From assembly GCA_018267515.1 (NCBI GenBank), contig JAFDYJ010000018.1, forward strand, positions 1-46,001: a DNA stretch of 46,001 bases, written 5' to 3'. This stretch comes from Bacteroidota bacterium (GTDB lineage: Bacteria; Bacteroidota; Bacteroidia; Chitinophagales; Chitinophagaceae). Every line of letters begins with the position of its first letter. Positions within the stretch are counted from its first letter, which is position 1. Below are positions 32,773 to 41,849 of this stretch, one piece after another. The position numbers and the translations under genes are program-made. The notes beneath the pieces were generated by a model. The model saw only the letters and a program-made list of their open reading frames with translations, ran no database searches and had not been told where the DNA came from.

Positions 32773-33541
32773 AGCTGAAAACATATTGTTTAAAGTTGGC
32801 GATAAGATTTTATTGCATGAAACCTCTGTTGCTTTTGAAGAAAACCGTTTTCATGTGATCATGGGGCCTAATGGCGCCGGGAAATCCACCTTGTTGAAAT
32901 TATTAGCAGGAAGTGAAAAGCCTTCAGGCGGAAAAATATTTTTTCATGAAAAAGAGATAAACCAATTTTCGAGAAAAGAACTGGCAACAGTGAGGGCTGT
33001 TCTTTCCCAACATTATAACATTACATTCCCTATTTCCAGTAACGATATGGTAATGATGGGACGCTATCCTTATTTTACTACCGTACCTTCAAAAGAAGAC
33101 AAAGAAATATGTAAGAAAGCAACTGCCGTGATGCAGGCAGAAGAATTGATGAACCGGGATTACAATACTTTATCAGGCGGTGAAACGCAAAAAATCCAGA
33201 TGAGCCGCATTTTAGCCCAGATATGGAACAGTGAAAATAATCAGAATAAAATTCTCTTCCTGGATGAACCGGTTTCACATCTGGATATGAAGTATCAAAA
33301 CCAACTTCTCCGTGTGGCGAAAGAGATGTGTCAAAAAAATATAACAGTCATCGCCATTCTTCATGACATCAACCTTTCCCTGAACTATGCTGACCGGATT
33401 TTATTAATGAAGCAGGGAAGGATTGAATATGAAATCAACGATCAACAGGAAATAACTGTTCCTGTTATTAAAGATGTTTTTGATGTGGACTCTAAAATTA
33501 TTGACCCCGGAAACGGGCATAGACCGATAATAGTATTTTGA
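32765..33541 (+). CDS. hmuV: Heme-type ABC transporter ATPase
   Basis: 258 residues. Walker A GPNGAGKST (34-42), Q-loop at SQH (81-83), signature LSGGETQ (136-142), Walker B ILFLDEP (163-169), and an H-loop histidine in ILHDINLS are all present. The late VPVIKDVFDVDSKII and GHRPIIVF are characteristic of HmuV rather than BtuD or FepC, which is the main sequence reason to call the system heme-like. It powers the HmuU-type permease. No heme oxygenase or HmuS gene follows. Confidence 0.87.
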   Translation: MLKAENILFKVGDKILLHETSVAFEENRFHVIMGPNGAGKSTLLKLLAGSEKPSGGKIFFHEKEINQFSRKELATVRAVLSQHYNITFPISSNDMVMMGRYPYFTTVPSKEDKEICKKATAVMQAEELMNRDYNTLSGGETQKIQMSRILAQIWNSENNQNKILFLDEPVSHLDMKYQNQLLRVAKEMCQKNITVIAILHDINLSLNYADRILLMKQGRIEYEINDQQEITVPVIKDVFDVDSKIIDPGNGHRPIIVF

Positions 33542-33564
33542 TCTGAAAATTATTTCAGATTTTC
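33541..33564. terminator. Hairpin between converging hmuV and purC
   Basis: ATCTGAAA (33541-33548) pairs with TTTCAGAT (33553-33560), loop ATTA, followed by TTTT on the plus strand. It overlaps the last codons of purC. AT-rich, so modest strength. Confidence 0.5.
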
Positions 33565-34476
33565 AAGGCTGGAGATAATCCGACTGTAGGTTTCATCATC
33601 ACTCAATATTTGCGGAATAAATTTTTCTCCAATTACTTTTTCATATAGTTCAATATACCGTTGAGAAATAGTATTCACCCATTCATCGCTCATTTCAGGC
33701 ACTGTTTGCCCTGTCTTACCCATGAAATTATTTGCTATTAACCATTCTCTTACAAATTCTTTGCTCAATTGCTTTTGCCGCTCTCCTTTCTCCTGTCTTT
33801 CTTCAAATCCTTCTGCATAAAAATATCTTGACGAATCGGGAGTATGAATTTCATCCATTAAATAAATAGTATCTCCTATTTTTCCAAATTCATATTTAGT
33901 GTCAACGAGTATCAAGCCTCTTTTTGCTGCAATTTCTTTTCCTCTTGCAAATAATTTCAAAGTATAATCTTCCAGTGTTTTCCAGTCGGCTGCCGATGCT
34001 AAGCCTCTTGCAATGATTTCTTCTTTACTGATATCTTCATCATGCCCTTGTTCAGCTTTGGTAGAGGGAGTGATGATAGGCGAGGGAAAAAAATCATTTT
34101 CCTTCATTCCTTCAGGCATTATGATACCGCAGAGATTTTTATTTCCGGAAGAGTAAGTTCGCCATGCATGGCCGGTCAGGTTTCCTCTTACTACCATTTC
34201 GATTTTAAAGGGGGTGCATTTTTTCCCGATAGAAACGTTGGGAGCAGGTATATCTACAAGCCAATTTGGGCAAATATCATTTGTTGCATTTAGCATGTAA
34301 GCTGCAATTTGGTTCAATACCTGTCCTTTGAAAGGTATTGGGCGGGGCAAAATGACATCAAAAGCTGAGATCCGGTTAGAAGCCACCATTATCAGCCAAT
34401 TGCCGTTAATTGTGTAAACATCCCGGACTTTACCGCTATAAAACAAACTTTGATTCGGAAAGGAAAATTGGGGCAT
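33550..34476 (-). CDS. purC: Phosphoribosylaminoimidazole-succinocarboxamide synthase
   Basis: 308 residues. SAICAR synthetase: joins CAIR and aspartate using ATP in purine synthesis. Motifs: SGKVRDVY (14-21), [14 protein letters not shown] (31-44), [14 protein letters not shown] (91-104), [11 protein letters not shown], and [12 protein letters not shown] (207-218). The length matches the longer single-domain form (yeast ADE1-like) common in Bacteroidota. A TACTTTCG box ends three bases before the ATG, so the message is probably leaderless. Another purine gene, purM, lies at the right end of the window but far away. Confidence 0.95.
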   Translation of the reverse strand: MPQFSFPNQSLFYSGKVRDVYTINGNWLIMVASNRISAFDVILPRPIPFKGQVLNQIAAYMLNATNDICPNWLVDIPAPNVSIGKKCTPFKIEMVVRGNLTGHAWRTYSSGNKNLCGIIMPEGMKENDFFPSPIITPSTKAEQGHDEDISKEEIIARGLASAADWKTLEDYTLKLFARGKEIAAKRGLILVDTKYEFGKIGDTIYLMDEIHTPDSSRYFYAEGFEERQEKGERQKQLSKEFVREWLIANNFMGKTGQTVPEMSDEWVNTISQRYIELYEKVIGEKFIPQILSDDETYSRIISSLENLK

Positions 34477-34479
34477 GCC

Positions 34480-34487
34480 CGAAAGTA
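34480..34487 (-). promoter_or_regulatory. -7 type element for purC (TACTTTCG)
   Basis: One mismatch to TAnnTTTG, three bases before the ATG at 34476. The predicted start of transcription falls on the A of the ATG. Confidence 0.5.
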
Positions 34488-34624
34488 AGGATGGATTAAA
34501 GACCTGCCCAATTTCACCTGTATAAAGATTTCAACATTTTTTGATTTTTCATTAAAAATTAAATTTTTAGATGAGGTTTACATTGCTTATTTTTCCGTTA
34601 AATTCAAATTTTAAAACCGCCATT

Positions 34625-37330
34625 ATGAGAAAATTTAGCTTTTTGACGATTGCTATTTTGCTGGCGGCTACCCTTACTAATACTGCTTATGCGCAGTCTG
34701 TTACCATTACAGGTACAGTACGAAACAGTTCTACCAATGATTTAGTTTCTGCTGTTTCTGTTGTTGAAAAGGGGGGTACTGCCGGAACATTTACTTCAGA
34801 ACAAGGAACATTTAAACTTACGGTAAGCAAATTACCTGTAACCCTGGTATTTAGTTCTATTGGATTTGAAACCCAGGAAATAAATGTAACCAGGGCTGAT
34901 CAGGATGTAGAAGTTCGCATGCAAACGGCCTCTACACTCGGCCAGGAGGTCGTAGTGTCAGCATCCCGGTTGCCTGAAAGAATACTGGAATCCCCGGTTT
35001 CTATCGAGCGGATCAGTAATGCCACTATTCGTACAGCTCCTGCTTCTAACTATTATGATATAGTGGCAAATCTGAAGGGAGTGGATGTTGTAGCCTCTTC
35101 AATGACTTTTAAAACACCGACTACACGTGGTTTTGCCGGTAGTGGCAGCACAAGGGTGAACCAGATTGTGGATGGGATGGATAACCAGGCCCCGGGCCTG
35201 AACTTTTCAGTCGGTAGTGTGATTGGTCTTACCGAGTTGGATGTTGATAATATTGAGTTACTTCCCGGCGCCTCTTCTGCTTTATACGGACCGGGTGGTA
35301 TGAATGGCACAATTATCATTACCAGTAAAGATCCATTTAAATACCAGGGACTGTCATTGCAGATAAAGCAGGGAATGATGCACATAGATGATCGTGAAAG
35401 AAGCATATCTCCGTATTACAACTGGTCATTACGCTGGGCTCAAAAAGTTTCTGAAAAATTTGCGTTTAAAATAAATTCAGAATTGGTTCAGGCGAAAGAC
35501 TGGGTAGCCGATGATTACAGGAACTATCAACGTCTCGGAACCAGTGGAAAAATAGTTGCAGGTACCAGGGATACCGACCCCAACTATGATGGAGTGAACG
35601 TATATGGTGATGAAACTACTACAAACCTGCGTTCAGTTTTAAACCAAATCGGGCAGCAGGTTCCATTTTGGCAATCATATATTAATGGATTACCTGCAAA
35701 TATCCCGGTTTCCAGGACCGGTTATACAGAAAACGAAGTGGCTAATCCCAATACATTAAACTATAAGCTTACCGGTTCATTAAATTATAAGATCTCAAAT
35801 AACCTTGAAGCAATTCTTGAAGGATTTTGGGGAACCGGTAATACTGTCTATACCGGTAGTCAACGTTATTCTTTAAAAGAACTGAAGGTAGGTCAGTATA
35901 AACTTGAATTGAAATCAAAAAACTGGTTTCTGCGGGGATATACAACACAAGAAAATGCAGGACAATCACATAACCTGACTATATCAACCCAGTTATTTAA
36001 TGAAGCCTGGAAACCCAGTACAACCTGGTACCCACAGTATGCCTTTGCGTATATGAATGCTAAGTTAATGGGCAGCTCAGATATGGATGCTCATAATATT
36101 GCAAGAGCAACTGCCGACCAGGGAAGACCGGTTGCAGGATCCTCTCAGTTCAAAAATCTCTATGATATAGTTCGGATGAAACCCATTCCGCAGGGAGGTT
36201 TGTTTTTGGATAAAACAGATTTGTGGATGATTGAAGGGCAATATAATCTTTCCAGTGCTGTAAAATTTGCTGACCTGCTGGTGGGAGGAAACTGGAAACA
36301 ATATGTATTAAACAGTGAAGGAACCTTGTTTGCAGATAAGCCCGGAGAGCCAATTAAAATTAATGAGGTTGGTGCCTACATTCAAATCGGAAAGGAGATT
36401 GTTAAAGATGTACTCAAATTAACTGCTGCAGGCAGGTATGATAAAAACGAAAATTTCAAAGGACGATTTACACCCCGTGTGACGGCTTTATTAACTCCGG
36501 CCAAAAATCATAATATCAGGCTTTCCTATCAGACAGCTTATCGTTTTCCCAGCACTCAACAACAATGGATTGATCTGAATGTCGGTACCGGAAGATTAAT
36601 CGGTGCTAATAAAGCATTGTGGGATAAATATAACCTGATGACTAATCCCGGTTATGATCCTCTGACTGTACCACCTCAGGGTAGCAATCCGACAAAAGTG
36701 ACTTATACAGAAGTAAAACCCGAGTCGGTAAGTTCTTTTGAAGTAGGTTATAAATCACTTATCAATAATAAAGTATTGATTGATGTGTATGCCTATAGCG
36801 GCGCCTATGAAAATTTCTTATCACGGCGTGATGTGCTTCAGTTTCCGGGGGGTACACCCGGTCCGACTTATTCCGGGTTTTCAATTGTGGTTAACTCACC
36901 TACAAAAGTAAAGACTTACGGCTTTGGCGCCAGTGTTGAATGGCAGTTGCCGGCTAATTTTACAGTTCGTGGTAATGTATCTTCGGATAGAATTAAAGAT
37001 GTGCCTGCAGGTTTTCATGCATATTTTTCAGTTCCTTCCTACAAAACTGTGCTGACACTTGCCAATACCGGGTTTGGTCCAAAAAAATTACTTGGATTTG
37101 ATCTTATCTGGCGTTGGCAGGATGGTTTCTACTATGAAAATGATTTTGCCCAAGGCGATTTGCCGGCTTATCATACTGTAGATGCATCCTTTAGTTTTAA
37201 GCGTCCGAAGATCCGTTCAATTTTCAAATTAGGGGCCACCAATGTATTAAATCAATATTACCGGACAGCGGTTGGTAACCCCAGCATCGGAGGTCTTTAT
37301 TATATCAGTTTTGCTTATAACATACTCTAA
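34625..37330 (+). CDS. TonB-dependent receptor paired with a fasciclin lipoprotein
   Basis: 901 residues starting at MRKFSFLTIAILL, a clear signal peptide cleaved near AYA-QS; a start 18 codons upstream (34571) would spoil it. A CarboxypepD-regulatory-like domain (about 25-105) is followed by a TonB-box-like EVVVSASRLPE and a plug with ASSALYGPGGMNG. The barrel ends in YYISFAYNIL. It is shorter than SusC-type receptors and has no SusD neighbour. The next gene begins at the stop codon. Substrate is unknown; the fasciclin partner does not point to any known nutrient. Confidence 0.87.
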   Translation: MRKFSFLTIAILLAATLTNTAYAQSVTITGTVRNSSTNDLVSAVSVVEKGGTAGTFTSEQGTFKLTVSKLPVTLVFSSIGFETQEINVTRADQDVEVRMQTASTLGQEVVVSASRLPERILESPVSIERISNATIRTAPASNYYDIVANLKGVDVVASSMTFKTPTTRGFAGSGSTRVNQIVDGMDNQAPGLNFSVGSVIGLTELDVDNIELLPGASSALYGPGGMNGTIIITSKDPFKYQGLSLQIKQGMMHIDDRERSISPYYNWSLRWAQKVSEKFAFKINSELVQAKDWVADDYRNYQRLGTSGKIVAGTRDTDPNYDGVNVYGDETTTNLRSVLNQIGQQVPFWQSYINGLPANIPVSRTGYTENEVANPNTLNYKLTGSLNYKISNNLEAILEGFWGTGNTVYTGSQRYSLKELKVGQYKLELKSKNWFLRGYTTQENAGQSHNLTISTQLFNEAWKPSTTWYPQYAFAYMNAKLMGSSDMDAHNIARATADQGRPVAGSSQFKNLYDIVRMKPIPQGGLFLDKTDLWMIEGQYNLSSAVKFADLLVGGNWKQYVLNSEGTLFADKPGEPIKINEVGAYIQIGKEIVKDVLKLTAAGRYDKNENFKGRFTPRVTALLTPAKNHNIRLSYQTAYRFPSTQQQWIDLNVGTGRLIGANKALWDKYNLMTNPGYDPLTVPPQGSNPTKVTYTEVKPESVSSFEVGYKSLINNKVLIDVYAYSGAYENFLSRRDVLQFPGGTPGPTYSGFSIVVNSPTKVKTYGFGASVEWQLPANFTVRGNVSSDRIKDVPAGFHAYFSVPSYKTVLTLANTGFGPKKLLGFDLIWRWQDGFYYENDFAQGDLPAYHTVDASFSFKRPKIRSIFKLGATNVLNQYYRTAVGNPSIGGLYYISFAYNIL

Positions 37331-37356
37331 TGATTTTATTATTAAAACTGCGAAAC

Positions 37357-38544
37357 ATGAAACTCAGAATATATCAATTGATTAAATCATTTTTACCGGT
37401 TGTTCTGTTTGTGAACCTGCTGGCCTCCTGCAATAAGGAATTGCCATATCCTGTTCCCATTGTACAACCTCCACCAGCCGGATCTTCAATAACAGAAATT
37501 CTGGCTGATCCGAATTATAGTATTTTGAAAGCGGCAGTCACCCGTGCTAACCTCACTGCTTTGCTTTCTGATAAATCAAAAGTGTTTACCTTCTTTGCTC
37601 CGGATGATGCAGCTATGCAATATTCAGGAATTCCCAGTGCTGCAGCTGTTAATTTTTTCCGGCCGGGGCAATTAGATACGTTGCTTAAGTATTGTTTGAT
37701 TGGGGGAGTGAAATATACAGCGGCTAATATTCCGGCATCATTCCCGAATCTTTACCTGCAAAGCAATTTTATTTTGGCTCCTCCGTCGCCCTCACTTCCA
37801 CCCGGATTAAGAATGCCCATTTTCCCGGCTAAAAATGGAAGCGCTTTATTTGTAAACAATATTCCAATTACACAGGCAGATATTCCTGCTGCTAATGGAG
37901 TCATCCATAGGGTCGCAGCCGTTATAATGCCGCCATCACAATATTTGTGGGATAGAATTAATGCAGATCCAAATCTGACTTACCTCAAAGCTGCAATTCA
38001 ACGTGCCGATAGTGGAGTTGCTGCTGCCAGTACTTTACAGGCAGCTTTACTAAATCCTGCTGCTAATCTTACTGTTTTTGCTCCCACGAATACAGCTTTT
38101 CAAACTTTACTTACAGGACAAATTACTTTGGCATTAATTGCACAGGGTATGGATCCGGGTACAGCATCAGCTACGGCATCTGCATTGGCCGCTTCGCCAA
38201 CTGTATTCCAAAACCCGGCTTTATATAGTGTACTTACACCACTGACTGTAAAAGGTCTTGTGGTATATCATATGTTGGGCATCCGGGCATTTTCCGTAAA
38301 TATGCCTACTGTAGCCACCAGCATTAAAACTTTATTGAACTCTGCTATTCCGGCTCACCCGGGTGTAAGTATAACTGCAGTTTTTGGTATGGGTGGTGTT
38401 ACCGCTGCAACTATTAAAGGATTGGGAAATGCAACTGCTTCTAATTTCCTTATCAATCCTACCCCTGCACCGGGAGGAACCAGTGATCAGCATTATATCA
38501 ATGGAGCCTTGCATGAAATAGACCAGGTATTAATTCCTCAGTAA
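37357..38544 (+). CDS. Lipoprotein with two fasciclin (FAS1) domains
   Basis: 395 residues starting at MKLRIYQLIKSF; an ATG at 37330 overlapping the receptor stop codon would add nine residues. The signal peptide ends in lipobox LLASC (C25). Two FAS1 domains follow, each opening with a DPN..LKAA helix: about 50-195 (ITEILADPNYSILKAAV, H-box-like FTFFAPDDAAM) and about 205-393 (ADPNLTYLKAAIQRA, LTVFAPTNTAF, closing HYINGALHEIDQVL). The second has an alanine-rich insertion. FAS1 domains mediate adhesion or ligand binding. It is likely a surface or periplasmic partner of the receptor just upstream. Confidence 0.87.
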   Translation: MKLRIYQLIKSFLPVVLFVNLLASCNKELPYPVPIVQPPPAGSSITEILADPNYSILKAAVTRANLTALLSDKSKVFTFFAPDDAAMQYSGIPSAAAVNFFRPGQLDTLLKYCLIGGVKYTAANIPASFPNLYLQSNFILAPPSPSLPPGLRMPIFPAKNGSALFVNNIPITQADIPAANGVIHRVAAVIMPPSQYLWDRINADPNLTYLKAAIQRADSGVAAASTLQAALLNPAANLTVFAPTNTAFQTLLTGQITLALIAQGMDPGTASATASALAASPTVFQNPALYSVLTPLTVKGLVVYHMLGIRAFSVNMPTVATSIKTLLNSAIPAHPGVSITAVFGMGGVTAATIKGLGNATASNFLINPTPAPGGTSDQHYINGALHEIDQVLIPQ

Positions 38545-38569
38545 AGTATTCTTTTCAAAAAAATAGGAG

Positions 38570-38599
38570 GGGCTGTAAAATCAAAACAGCCCTTTTTTT
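38570..38599 (+). terminator. Intrinsic terminator after the fasciclin gene
   Basis: GGGCTGT (38570-38576) pairs with ACAGCCC (38586-38592) and is followed by seven T residues. It closes the receptor/fasciclin operon. Confidence 0.88.
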
Positions 38600-38700
38600 A
38601 TTATGTGCCACTATCGAAATCAAGTATTCTGCCTGTAACATAAAACCCAGATTGAAATTTTTAGGTTCGGATGTTAGCTGGGAATCGTTCCTGTCATTAT

Positions 38701-39426
38701 TTACTGAAGTTGCCGGGTTGCTGTACCGATTACTTCACCGTTGTAGTAGATTTTTACAGTATAAATTCCAGGTGAAAAAGATTCTGGTTTCAGTACACAG
38801 GTAAGAGTCCTTTTACTGTTTCTATGATAGGTGAAGTGAATTTTTTGACTATAAAATCTCCATCCCTCATCACCTGCATGAAAATAATCTTTGCCCGATG
38901 CAGTGCTTCTCAGTACTTTTTGATCAGGTTTGAAAATCACTACATAGACGGTATAGTCTGATGTTGATATTTTTTTATTCCGGACTACAAATGACAAAAT
39001 AAATTTCTCTGCTTCATTAGCCTGTGAAGTTATTTCAGGTTTACTGCCGGCTGCCTTTGAAATAGCTATAAAGTTAATTCCGGAAGCCAAAAATTTTAAA
39101 GAAGATCCGGATGTTCCGGAATTTACATTCTTTATAACCTTCACAGCTGTTGAAGTGTTTTGTGTTTGTACACTGCCGGTAATGGGTTTTTGTAGAATGC
39201 TATCAACGGAGCTTTTAACAGTATCTGGTTTTGTAATAACATTTATTTTTCTCAATGAATCTTCTACAGCCAGGAGTACTGCCTTTTTGAAAGCGGTTGA
39301 GTCCAGGCTCATAACTGATATGGGAGGAGATGATACCGGCTGTTTTTTATTGTATATATAAAATCCCCAGGTGGCAATCAGAATAAGTGAAAGCAGAATT
39401 AATAATATGGTTTTTATGTCTTTCAT
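38701..39426 (-). CDS. Single-pass membrane protein, third paralogue, without coiled coil
   Basis: 241 residues. The N-terminal helix (6-24) is followed by the motif ATWGFYIYNK, matching the two paralogues at 39566 and 41850. A low-complexity Ser/Thr/Val linker (about 28-110) replaces their coiled coil. The C-terminal beta-rich domain (about 112-241) includes INFIAISK, EKFILSFVVRNKK and the closing hairpin GIYTVKIYYNGEVIGTA, equivalent to the closing hairpins of the other two. The domain should lie in the periplasm. No database family is recognised by me. It ends the minus-strand cluster, 139 bp after the preceding gene. Confidence 0.75.
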   Translation of the reverse strand: MKDIKTILLILLSLILIATWGFYIYNKKQPVSSPPISVMSLDSTAFKKAVLLAVEDSLRKINVITKPDTVKSSVDSILQKPITGSVQTQNTSTAVKVIKNVNSGTSGSSLKFLASGINFIAISKAAGSKPEITSQANEAEKFILSFVVRNKKISTSDYTVYVVIFKPDQKVLRSTASGKDYFHAGDEGWRFYSQKIHFTYHRNSKRTLTCVLKPESFSPGIYTVKIYYNGEVIGTATRQLQ

Positions 39427-39565
39427 TTAACGAGCCGGTCCTTGCTGTTAAATTTTTCAGGGATTTGCAAGATAAGAAGTCTTAAACGTAAAAATGGATC
39501 GTAAGATTACGATACCGGTTTGTCTGTCCTATATATACGGATTGTGCAATAAATGCTAAAAGATT

Positions 39566-40492
39566 CTACTTCAGATCTTTTTTTGCTTGACCAATCAAAT
39601 GCCCGTTCTGATAAATCTTTAACGTGTAGGTTCCCTTGAAATATTCAGGTGCATCAATGGAAAAGATCAGGTTCTTGCTTTCGCCTTTTTCGTATTGAAA
39701 TTTAATCTTCCGTGTAAACGAAATTTCTTTTCCGTCATATAATTGAGTTGATGTGTTTTCCCATATATCTTCATTTTTAATTGCAGTACCATCCGGCTGG
39801 ATGATGACGATATACAGTTCAGCGTTTTCAAACTGAGTGGAATTATTTTGCACATTGAATGATACTACCAGTTTAATTACTTTTCGGGCCTGTGATGTTT
39901 CCTGCTCTTTTTCATTTTTTAAAGTCACCGGGTTGAGGTGAATGTCTGAGGCTACAAAAAGTGAAGCAAGGCTAAGCTTATCACTCAGTTTTTTATTTTC
40001 AGCAGAAAGCCGGTTCATGCTTTCCTGAAGGCCTGCAATATCACCATTCAGAGAGTTCATTTTCTCATTCAGACTTTGTTTTTCTTCTTCGATAGAAAGT
40101 TTCTGGGTCTTCAGATCATCTACCAATGTCTCCAATTCTTTTATCTTTTCCTTTGCCAGTGCAATATCCTGCCTGGAAGATCCCCCGTTTTTCAGAATCA
40201 AATTGATTTCGTTTCTGAGGCGATATACTTCTTTCAGCTTGGCATCGAGGAGCGTTTTTAACGAATCAGCATCTGTAACAGATGAGTCCAGCCGGGCATC
40301 CATTTTATTTAAAGAGGCTGTAAAATTGCGTTGAAGTGAATCCCGGACTCCTTGTATGATTGCAAGAGAGTCTTCACTGGAAATTACTTTTTTAAAATCA
40401 CTATAACGGGATTTATCGTATAAATGATAAATCCATGTCCCGATAAGGACAATTGACAGGAGTCCTAATAAAAGTGATTTGGTATCTCTCAT
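39566..40492 (-). CDS. Single-pass membrane protein with coiled coil, second paralogue
   Basis: 308 residues from the ATG at 40492; a GTG three codons earlier is less likely because the paralogue at 39426 begins MKDIKTILL, in line with MRDTKSLLL. Order: membrane helix (6-22), juxtamembrane GTWIYHLYDK, a long heptad-type coiled coil (about 60-175, e.g. LETLVDDLKTQKLSIEEEK), then a beta-rich domain (about 180-308) with ASDIHLNPV, IKLVVSFNVQNN and closing GTYTLKIYQNGHLIGQA. The topology suggests an inner-membrane anchor and periplasmic rod. It follows the Ppx/GppA-like gene by 58 bp and is probably cotranscribed with it. Confidence 0.78.
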   Translation of the reverse strand: MRDTKSLLLGLLSIVLIGTWIYHLYDKSRYSDFKKVISSEDSLAIIQGVRDSLQRNFTASLNKMDARLDSSVTDADSLKTLLDAKLKEVYRLRNEINLILKNGGSSRQDIALAKEKIKELETLVDDLKTQKLSIEEEKQSLNEKMNSLNGDIAGLQESMNRLSAENKKLSDKLSLASLFVASDIHLNPVTLKNEKEQETSQARKVIKLVVSFNVQNNSTQFENAELYIVIIQPDGTAIKNEDIWENTSTQLYDGKEISFTRKIKFQYEKGESKNLIFSIDAPEYFKGTYTLKIYQNGHLIGQAKKDLK

Positions 40493-40550
40493 TCGTTTCA
40501 CATTTACTGTGAACCTTCAGAATCTTAAAAGGATTAGTAATCTTTTTTTC

Positions 40551-41699
40551 TTATTGGTTTTTCAAACTCAGGTCGACATATGCCGAAACCCATCCTACCT
40601 GCCCGTTTTTAACCAGGAAAAATTGTTTTGTTTCAAATGCAGAAGCAAATTGTCTCATGATTTTAAGCAACAGTCCGGTTCCGGCCATCATTGATTTCTG
40701 ATCAAACACTTTATTGACTGTAGATACTGCATTAAATACAGCGGCTTTTTCATCCGGCCTGTTAATGTTTCCTGATAAAAATCCGGCAGAAAAAGCATCA
40801 TAATTATTGTACAGCTTTTGATTGAAGCGGGCCACTTCCTCATAAGTAACAGAGATCACAGGCCGGCTAAGCATTTCAGGGTGAAGCAGGGTAGCAACAG
40901 CCCAGGCGATTCCACCACTGACCGCTATATTGTCACTAAGTGGGTAAGCGCCGCTGGAATTTACTGCATAAATGATTTCAGTATTTTCTGCCGTATATAA
41001 AGTACGTTGCAACTGTTTTTCATAATTCTCTAAGGATTTATCGTCTCCACATCTATTCTGGGCATCATTAGATGTACTCTTGGTTCCCCAGTTAATCTGG
41101 AACATTTTAAAATAATCAGTATTTCCATTCGGAAAAAATCCTCCTTTTGTATTTCCGCTACCGATATCCAGGAGGAAAGTTGTATACCTTCTTGATTCGG
41201 GAACAATGCCCAGGTGAGACAACTTAGATTCTTTAGCAACATCTACAATTTCCACTTCTCTTTTACTATCATTGATTCTTGTTTTGAAAGAATCAACCAG
41301 CCTTCGAACCCAAGCTGATTTATCATTTTTTTCTGCCTGCATTTTTACACCGCTGCTAATAACGGTAAATATTCTTTTAGAGGGGATTTGGTATACGGAT
41401 TGAGCTTTTTGATACATACCGGACAAGCTATTTAAGGTAGCTGAAAAGCTGGGTTCATCAAACGAAATGAAATCCGTATTGCTGGTTGTATCCTTTAGAA
41501 TAGTGAATGCACCGGTGCTTTTTGCATTTTCGCCTACCTCCACTATACTCATCTTAACGCCTTTTGACCCCACCTCAATACCGGAATAAACAGAAGGGCT
41601 GCTGAATTTCTGACTTGTCGAGTTTTGAGCCTGGGTAGTAAACACAGGAGCAAAAAATAAATTAAGCAGGATGATGATAAGCAGTGTTTTACGGATCAT
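40551..41699 (-). CDS. Secreted Ppx/GppA-like actin-fold (ASKHA) protein
   Basis: 382 residues with a signal peptide (about 1-24, cleaved near TQA-QN). The mature protein shows the order of the Ppx/GppA or apyrase type ASKHA fold: first phosphate loop YSGIEVGSKGVKMSIV (38-53), VISSGVKMQAEKN (113-125), IVDVAKESKL (151-160) where Ppx has its catalytic Glu, second phosphate loop LLDIGSGNTKGGF (166-178; DIGGGSTE in Ppx) and an adenosine-like VSGGIAWAVAT (250-260). Two residues of the second loop differ, so activity may be altered. Exopolyphosphatases are cytosolic; export would fit an ecto-NTPDase or a non-enzymatic role. The assignment rests on motif order, so it is moderate. Confidence 0.68.
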   Translation of the reverse strand: MIRKTLLIIILLNLFFAPVFTTQAQNSTSQKFSSPSVYSGIEVGSKGVKMSIVEVGENAKSTGAFTILKDTTSNTDFISFDEPSFSATLNSLSGMYQKAQSVYQIPSKRIFTVISSGVKMQAEKNDKSAWVRRLVDSFKTRINDSKREVEIVDVAKESKLSHLGIVPESRRYTTFLLDIGSGNTKGGFFPNGNTDYFKMFQINWGTKSTSNDAQNRCGDDKSLENYEKQLQRTLYTAENTEIIYAVNSSGAYPLSDNIAVSGGIAWAVATLLHPEMLSRPVISVTYEEVARFNQKLYNNYDAFSAGFLSGNINRPDEKAAVFNAVSTVNKVFDQKSMMAGTGLLLKIMRQFASAFETKQFFLVKNGQVGWVSAYVDLSLKNQ

Positions 41700-41796
41700 A
41701 TATGAAGATTTACTTTTGACAAATTAGCACCCCGGAAGGTCTTCTTAATTATGTAAATTAAGGGAAATAATTAGTTGTGTCCAAAATGTACGAAAA

Positions 41797-41829
41797 AAAA
41801 ACCGTCTTCCGGAAAGGAAGACGGTTTTT
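41797..41829. terminator. Strong bidirectional terminator
   Basis: AAAAACCGTCTTCC (41797-41810) pairs with GGAAGACGGTTTTT (41816-41829) around GGAAA. It follows the 328-residue coiled-coil gene on the minus strand and separates it from the Ppx/GppA-like gene, which must have its own promoter. Confidence 0.92.
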
Positions 41830-41849
41830 GAATGAAATAGTTTGATTTT

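Noticed and set aside
34571..34624. Upstream ATG giving the second TonB receptor 18 extra residues
   Set aside because: The extra residues would precede and disturb the clear signal peptide starting at 34625.
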